Positions 6,797 through 11,706 of a stretch of DNA of 11,706 bases are shown piece by piece. Position 1 is the stretch's first letter; every line of letters begins with the position of its first letter. The stretch is from UBA4416 sp044340865. GTDB lineage: Bacteria; Bacteroidota; Bacteroidia; B-17B0; Aurantibacillaceae. Under the pieces are notes generated by a model that saw nothing but the letters and a program-made list of their open reading frames with translations, made no database searches and was not told the origin of the DNA. A program made the translations under genes and the position numbers. The DNA lies in NCBI GenBank assembly GCA_044340865.1, contig JBIISW010000080.1, forward strand, positions 1 through 11,706, in the 5' to 3' direction.

Positions 6797-7579
6797 TCAA
6801 TCTCTCTTTTTTTGTATGTTAATTTCAAAAACGCTAGTTTCTTGTAAACGAGAGGCGACAATAACTTTAGTTTCTTTCGCATGAATTGTAAATAAATCTC
6901 TTACAATCATGGGGCAATTATTATCTTTCGATAAATGAGATAAAATAACATGACTCATAGATTCATGTTTGTGATTTATAAATAAATCTAAGGCTTGTAA
7001 GTTTGATAAATGCCCTTTATTACTTTTAATACGCTCTTTTAAGTGATAAGGATAATGTCCGTTTTGCAATAGTTGTTCGTCGTAGTTAGCTTCTAAGAAT
7101 GCAGCATCACATTGTCTAAAATTTTCTTCCACATGATTGCATACTGAACCGATGTCAGTAAATACGCCTATCTTAATTCCATTTCCTTCAATGATAAAAC
7201 TATAAGGATCAGCAGCGTCATGTAGTTTAGGAAATGCTGTAATTATTAATTCACCGATGGAAATGGGGTAATATTTTATGAAAGAATGAATCAACGCTCT
7301 CTCTAAAAATAATCGCGAATTGTTTAAAGTAGCATCTGTAATATAAACTGGAATTTGATATTTTTTAGAGAAGACTTGAACACCTTTAATATGATCGCTA
7401 TGTTCGTGAGATATAAATATGGCTTTCACTTTTTGAGGCGATAAATTTAGACGCGCCATTCTTTTTTCAACTTCACGACAAGATATTCCAACATCAACTA
7501 AAACTGCTTCTTTGCTGTTGCTTATGTAATAGCAATTTCCATTGCTTCCCGAGTTTAGTGAGGTGATAAAGAGTGACAT
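6797..7579 (-). CDS. MBL-fold metallohydrolase, YycJ/WalJ family
   Basis: This 260-residue cytoplasmic protein has a complete metallo-beta-lactamase fold. The start contains SLNSGSNGNCYYI and LVDVG (about 7-31), typical of the YycJ/WalJ family. The metal motif HEHSDH is at 58-63, a further His at 120 (LHDAADP), D142 in FTDIG, GHLSN at 189-193 and the C-terminal His in LSHLSKDNN (about 215). All expected metal ligands appear present, so it should be active. Members studied in Bacillus act as 5'-3' exonucleases linked to DNA repair, while others are annotated only as hydrolases, so a nuclease role is inferred. It stands between gcvP and the carotenoid operon on the same strand, separated from gcvP by a strong terminator, and has no obvious functional link to either. 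The ATG at 7577-7579 gives the normal N-terminus. Confidence 0.9.
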   Translation of the reverse strand: MSLFITSLNSGSNGNCYYISNSKEAVLVDVGISCREVEKRMARLNLSPQKVKAIFISHEHSDHIKGVQVFSKKYQIPVYITDATLNNSRLFLERALIHSFIKYYPISIGELIITAFPKLHDAADPYSFIIEGNGIKIGVFTDIGSVCNHVEENFRQCDAAFLEANYDEQLLQNGHYPYHLKERIKSNKGHLSNLQALDLFINHKHESMSHVILSHLSKDNNCPMIVRDLFTIHAKETKVIVASRLQETSVFEINIQKKRD

Positions 7580-7657
7580 TGTTTTACAAAGAAACAGAAA
7601 TTTAGAGTATTAATTTTTTTAAGTTCTACACAAAATTGGGTTAGTCAAGATTGATTG

Positions 7658-7688
7658 AAAAAAAAGCCCTACCGAAGTAGAGCTTTTT
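7658..7688 (-). terminator. Intrinsic terminator of gcvP with cUUCGg tetraloop
   Basis: Read on the minus strand, AAAAAGCTCTAC pairs with GTAGGGCTTTTT around the loop TTCG, closed by C-G: the very stable cUUCGg tetraloop. The one non-Watson-Crick position (7668/7681) is a G-U pair in minus-strand RNA but a C-A mismatch on the plus strand, which shows the working direction. Eight U follow. It lies 20 bases after the gcvP stop and isolates gcvP from the MBL gene. Confidence 0.93.
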
Positions 7689-7708
7689 GTTTTTTTAGAC
7701 TATATAGA

Positions 7709-10567
7709 TTAAGCTGTAACCGCTTCTTCCATATAAGATTCAATTGGAAGGCAAGCGCAAACTAAGTTTCTATCTCCATAAGCGCTATCAACTTTAGCAA
7801 CACTTGGCCAAAATTTATTGTCACGAACCCAGTTTAATGGATATGCCGCTTTTTGACGAGAGTATGGTTTAGTCCAGTTATCAGAAACAACTAATTTACA
7901 AGTATGAGGCGCATTTTTAATAATGTTATCTACTTTGTCAAATTTACCTTCTTCAATTTCTTTAATTTCTTTTCGAATAGAAATCATTGCTTCACAAAAA
8001 CGATCTAACTCACCTTTGCTCTCACTTTCCGTAGGCTCTACCATTAAGGTATTTACTACAGGAAATGCAACTGTAGGCGCATGAAATCCATAATCCATTA
8101 ATCGCTTAGCTATATCAGCTACTTCAACACCTGTACTCATTTTAAATTCATTACAATCTAAAATCATTTCATGAGCACAGCGGCCGTTTTTACCGGTATA
8201 TAATATTTTATAACTGTCTTGCAGTAATTCTTTCATGTAGTTAGCATTTAGAATAGCTATTTCTGTAGCTTTTTTCAAGCCATCAGCACCTAACATTTTT
8301 ATGTAACCATAAGAAATTAATAAAATTAATGCACTGCCATAAGGTGCTGCTGAAACAGCTGTAATTGCATTATCCCCGCCTGTATTTACAATAGTATGAG
8401 AAGGTAAATAGGGCACTAACTTTTCAACTACTCCAATTGGCCCCATTCCAGGTCCACCACCACCGTGAGGAATAGCAAATGTTTTATGTAAGTTTAAGTG
8501 ACATACATCGGCACCAATATTACCTGGAGATGTTAAACCAACTTGCGCGTTCATATTTGCACCATCCATGTATACTAAACCACCATTATCATGAATTAAA
8601 TCGGTAATTTCTTTAATTGCTTCTTCGTAAACACCGTGAGTAGATGGATAGGTAACCATTAAACATGATAAATTATCTTTATATAGTTCAGTTTTTGCTT
8701 TTAAATCTGCCATATCGATATTTCCTTTATCATCACACTTAGTTACAATGATTGTCATTCCAGCCATAGCAGCACTTGCAGGATTTGTACCATGTGCGGA
8801 TGAAGGAATTAACGCTATATTACGATGTGAATTCCCGTTTGCAATATGATAGGCTCTGATAACCATTAAACCTGTGTATTCGCCTTGAGCACCAGAGTTT
8901 GGTTGAAAGCTCATGCGAGCAAAACCTGTAATTTCAGATAAATCTTTGTTGAGTTGCTCAATTATTTCTATATAACCTTGTGCTTGATTTACTGGCACAA
9001 ATGGATGAATATTAGCAAACTCAGGCCATGTAATTGGTAATAATTCTGAAGCAGCATTTAATTTCATAGTACATGAGCCTAAAGCAATCATAGAATGGAC
9101 TAATGACATATCTTTATTTTCCAAGCGCTTGATATAACGCATCATTTTGCTTTCGCTATGATAGCTATTAAATACTGGGTGAGTTAAAAAATGAGATTGA
9201 CGATGTAAGTTTGATGATGAAATGATATGAGACGAGTTTGGTTCAGCATGTAATGAAATATTAAATACAGATAAAATATCCACTAAATCTTGCTGTTGCA
9301 CAGTTTGGTCTATTGAAATACCAATATGCTTATCATCTACTTTTCTAAAATTAATTTCCTTTGACTCAGCAGCTGCTATTATTTTATTTGCGTCACAAGC
9401 CACTACAACAGTATCAAAATATAATTTTGTTTTAACTTCAAATCCACTGTTTTTTAGGGCACCCACTAAAGTGTCGGTAACATTATGAACGCCTTGTGCA
9501 ATAGCTCTAATTCCCTCTTGTCCATGATATACAGCATACATACTTGCCATTATAGCCAATAAGGCTTGTGCAGTACAAATATTAGAAGTTGCTTTATCAC
9601 GCTTGATATGTTGTTCACGAGTTTGTAAAGCCATTCTTAAAGCTGGGTTTCCCTCTGCATCAACTGATACTCCAATAATACGCCCTGGAATTGAACGTTT
9701 ATAATCTTCTTTACAAGTAAAAAATGCGGCATGTGGTCCACCATATCCTAATGGAACACCAAAGCGTTGAGAGTTACCAACAACGCAATCTGCACCCCAT
9801 TCACCTGGAGGAGTTAATAATGCTAGTGCTAACAAATCAGTAGCCACAACAACTTGAATTTCTTTGGAATGAGCCTCACCAACAAATGCTTTGTAATCTG
9901 TTACTTCTCCATTCATATCAGGGTACTGAATTAAAGCACCGAAAAAAGAATCGTCTAATGATATTGTGTTCGCATCAGCAATAACTAATTCAATACCATA
10001 TGGCATTGCGCGTGTTCTTATAACATCGATTGTTTGAGGAAATACAGTATTGCTAATAAAAAATTTATTTCCACCATTTTTAATTTTGTCTTTACTACGG
10101 TTGCTATAAAACATGGCTAACGCTTCAGCAGCAGCTGTGGCTTCATCTAACAACGATGCATTAGCAATAGGCATAGCCGTTAGGTCCATAACCATTGTTT
10201 GAAAATTTAAGATAGCTTCTAAACGCCCTTGAGCAATTTCAGCTTGATAAGGAGTGTATGCAGTGTACCAACCTGGATTTTCTAAAACGTTACGTTGAAT
10301 AACCGCTGGCAAAATATTATTGTAATACCCTAAACCTATGTAAGAACGAAATGTTTTATTTTTTGCTCCTAAAGATTTTAAGTGTTTAGCATATTGATAT
10401 TCAGTCATAGCTGGCGCAACTTGCAAAGGTTGCGTTAAACGAATACCTGAAGGTACTGTTTGATTTATTAATTCATCAACCGACGCAACACCAATTTTGG
10501 CAAGCATTTGTTTAATTTCATTTTCGCGTGGACCGTTATGACGGTTAATAAATTGATCAGTTGTCAT
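7709..10567 (-). CDS. gcvP: Glycine dehydrogenase (decarboxylating), P-protein of the glycine cleavage system
   Basis: This 952-residue single-chain P-protein is the PLP-dependent enzyme that decarboxylates glycine and passes the aminomethyl group to the lipoyl arm of GcvH. The PLP lysine is K695 in LNLHKTFAIPHGGGGPGMGP, matching the family motif with its Gly-rich loop. The N-terminus (RHNGPRENEIKQML) and other conserved blocks such as GYYNNILPAVI, SLLDEATAAAEA, SCTMKLNA and FQPNSGAQGEY are intact. Both homologous halves are present, so this is the fused form and not the split GcvPA/GcvPB form. The length is as expected for it. The ATG at 10565-10567 gives the normal start. GcvT and GcvH genes are not in the window, so they must lie elsewhere. 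The gene is followed by its own terminator and preceded by 83 bp after dnaG. That gap is too short for a typical tandem glycine riboswitch, and I see none. Confidence 0.98.
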   Translation of the reverse strand: MTTDQFINRHNGPRENEIKQMLAKIGVASVDELINQTVPSGIRLTQPLQVAPAMTEYQYAKHLKSLGAKNKTFRSYIGLGYYNNILPAVIQRNVLENPGWYTAYTPYQAEIAQGRLEAILNFQTMVMDLTAMPIANASLLDEATAAAEALAMFYSNRSKDKIKNGGNKFFISNTVFPQTIDVIRTRAMPYGIELVIADANTISLDDSFFGALIQYPDMNGEVTDYKAFVGEAHSKEIQVVVATDLLALALLTPPGEWGADCVVGNSQRFGVPLGYGGPHAAFFTCKEDYKRSIPGRIIGVSVDAEGNPALRMALQTREQHIKRDKATSNICTAQALLAIMASMYAVYHGQEGIRAIAQGVHNVTDTLVGALKNSGFEVKTKLYFDTVVVACDANKIIAAAESKEINFRKVDDKHIGISIDQTVQQQDLVDILSVFNISLHAEPNSSHIISSSNLHRQSHFLTHPVFNSYHSESKMMRYIKRLENKDMSLVHSMIALGSCTMKLNAASELLPITWPEFANIHPFVPVNQAQGYIEIIEQLNKDLSEITGFARMSFQPNSGAQGEYTGLMVIRAYHIANGNSHRNIALIPSSAHGTNPASAAMAGMTIIVTKCDDKGNIDMADLKAKTELYKDNLSCLMVTYPSTHGVYEEAIKEITDLIHDNGGLVYMDGANMNAQVGLTSPGNIGADVCHLNLHKTFAIPHGGGGPGMGPIGVVEKLVPYLPSHTIVNTGGDNAITAVSAAPYGSALILLISYGYIKMLGADGLKKATEIAILNANYMKELLQDSYKILYTGKNGRCAHEMILDCNEFKMSTGVEVADIAKRLMDYGFHAPTVAFPVVNTLMVEPTESESKGELDRFCEAMISIRKEIKEIEEGKFDKVDNIIKNAPHTCKLVVSDNWTKPYSRQKAAYPLNWVRDNKFWPSVAKVDSAYGDRNLVCACLPIESYMEEAVTA

Positions 10568-10632
10568 GTGTATATTTTAAGAGTTGCTAAATTTACGTAT
10601 TTACTATATTATATGGTTTTGATTTTTTCAAC

Positions 10633-10651
10633 AGGTGTTTAAAAGGTGTTT
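10633..10651. repeat. Short direct repeat AGGTGTTT between dnaG and gcvP
   Basis: AGGTGTTT occurs at 10633-10640 and again at 10644-10651, 11 bases apart, which is about one helical turn. The second copy touches the dnaG stop codon. On the minus strand this lies about 70 bases before the gcvP start, so it could be a binding site for a regulator on one DNA face. In such AT-rich sequence chance is a real alternative. Confidence 0.3.
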
Positions 10652-11706
10652 TAATTAATGATGGTGATTCCTAAAATTTTATTAACCCTCATTTTTTGTA
10701 TTTCTAATTTTTTGATAGATTCAAAAACATCACTATTTTCAAATGGGTCTGCAGTTTTTAATTGTTCTTTAATTGATAAAATAATAGTGTTCAAACGACG
10801 CGCTTTTAAGCTAAATAGACGATGATCGATACCTTTTTTTAATAAATGAATTTCTAAAGGTACGTCAACGCCAAATTTTTGCCAACCAATACTTACAACA
10901 TCTGTAAGTGACGCAATGTTTAAAGCAAATTGAGAAATAACAGGATTTTGATGATTTAAAAAAGAATTTGTAGTTGGAATTATGCCTTGTTCTAAATGAT
11001 GCTGACATTCATCCAACACCATTTGATAAATGGGATTTATGAATTCTAATTTATCTCTCCAAAGTTCAAAAATAATAAATTCGCAAACAGTTAATTGAAT
11101 TGATTGCTGAACGTTATCAGTGTCTTCAGCTTCTACATTTATTAAAACATTTCCATATTGCATCATTAACTGCAATAAATCCTTTTCTTCATTATCTAAA
11201 ACAACATCTTTTGGTTCTTCTTCAATTTGAACATCTTCGGGATAAGTCTCATCTGTAGGGTAATTAGTTGAAGGTGCTTGATTTTTGTTTCCTTTTTTTC
11301 GAATGATTTTATTGATAGCAATGTGCAAAATTTGTTCACCAATATCCATGATTTTGGAACATTCTTTGACATAAACAGAGCGATTAATAGCATCTGGAAT
11401 GACGGCAATGCTTTCAACAATATCTTTAATTAATTCGGCTCTTTTAATCGGATCGTTTTCTGCTTCTTGATAAAGCAAACTTGTTTTAAAGGCAATAAAA
11501 TCTTTACTATTTGATTTTATAAATGCTTTAAACTCATCATTGGTTACTTTTTTACTGTAAGAATCGGGATCATCTCCATCAGGAAATAATAAAACCCTTA
11601 CATTCATGCCTTCTTCCAGTATTAAATCAATTCCTCTAAAACTCGCTTTAATTCCAGCTAAATCACCATCATATAAAATGGTGATATTTTTGGTAAAACG
11701 ATGAAT
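10651..11706 (-). CDS. dnaG: DNA primase, C-terminal part (5' end cut by window edge)
   Basis: The frame is open from the right edge to the TAA at 10651-10653, giving 351 visible residues; the ATG at 11607 is internal. The first 50 residues are the second half of a TOPRIM domain. ILYDGDLAGIKAS (about 10-22) holds the metal-binding DGD motif and FPDGDDPDSY (41-50) the following conserved Asp-rich loop. These are characteristic of bacterial DnaG, which makes RNA primers at the replication fork. After a helical region comes an acidic, low-complexity linker (about 140-165). The last 180 residues should form the divergent C-terminal helicase-interaction domain that contacts DnaB. The N-terminal zinc finger and the RNA polymerase core are outside the window. 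The gene runs toward gcvP with 83 bp between them and no clear terminator in the gap, so some read-through into gcvP is possible. Confidence 0.95.
   Translation of the reverse strand: MHRFTKNITILYDGDLAGIKASFRGIDLILEEGMNVRVLLFPDGDDPDSYSKKVTNDEFKAFIKSNSKDFIAFKTSLLYQEAENDPIKRAELIKDIVESIAVIPDAINRSVYVKECSKIMDIGEQILHIAINKIIRKKGNKNQAPSTNYPTDETYPEDVQIEEEPKDVVLDNEEKDLLQLMMQYGNVLINVEAEDTDNVQQSIQLTVCEFIIFELWRDKLEFINPIYQMVLDECQHHLEQGIIPTTNSFLNHQNPVISQFALNIASLTDVVSIGWQKFGVDVPLEIHLLKKGIDHRLFSLKARRLNTIILSIKEQLKTADPFENSDVFESIKKLEIQKMRVNKILGITIIN

Noticed and set aside
7580..7657. Promoter of the MBL gene (minus-strand TTTCTTTG, close to TAnnTTTG)
   Set aside because: The box lies only seven bases from the ATG and no TTG element is found at the right spacing, so I do not list it as a feature.
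10568..10650. Glycine riboswitch before gcvP
   Set aside because: Only 83 bases are available and there are no GC-rich paired helices of the expected kind.

Overview
The window is an AT-rich chromosomal segment of a member of the Bacteroidota, most likely a flavobacterium-like lineage. The evidence is the low GC content, A-rich leaders without clear Shine-Dalgarno sites, a zapA-rny gene pair, a carotenoid operon, and a good match to the Bacteroidota promoter pattern (TTG, about 18 bases, TAnnTTTG) in front of zapA. No mobile element, CRISPR array, tRNA or rRNA is visible. Most genes are housekeeping genes.

Plus strand, 1-3739. A long coiled-coil gene, cut by the left edge, is followed 21 bp later by zapA (FtsZ-ring accessory protein). 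An intrinsic terminator with a GNRA-type loop then separates zapA from rny (RNase Y, membrane-anchored endoribonuclease). A strong terminator closes rny. The coiled-coil protein is the most unusual object here. Its C-terminal tail resembles the tail of the small ZapB-like coiled-coil protein that usually sits before zapA in Bacteroidota. The visible part is already 552 residues, and its first third is built on an 11-residue (33-base) repeat grid marked by Tyr, Phe or His.

Minus strand, 3763-6625 (transcribed right to left): crtI (phytoene desaturase), crtB (phytoene synthase) and idi (type I isopentenyl-diphosphate isomerase) form a compact carotenoid operon. Idi balances IPP and DMAPP, CrtB condenses two GGPP into phytoene, and CrtI desaturates it. 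No cyclase or hydroxylase gene is in the window.

Minus strand, 6797-11706: an MBL-fold hydrolase of the YycJ/WalJ type, the full-length glycine decarboxylase P-protein gene gcvP with a cUUCGg-loop terminator, and the C-terminal part of dnaG (primase), cut by the right edge. The rny unit converges on the carotenoid operon, and the terminator between them may serve both sides.

The intergenic regions are all under 200 bp. Apart from the hairpins and promoter candidates listed, I see little in them.
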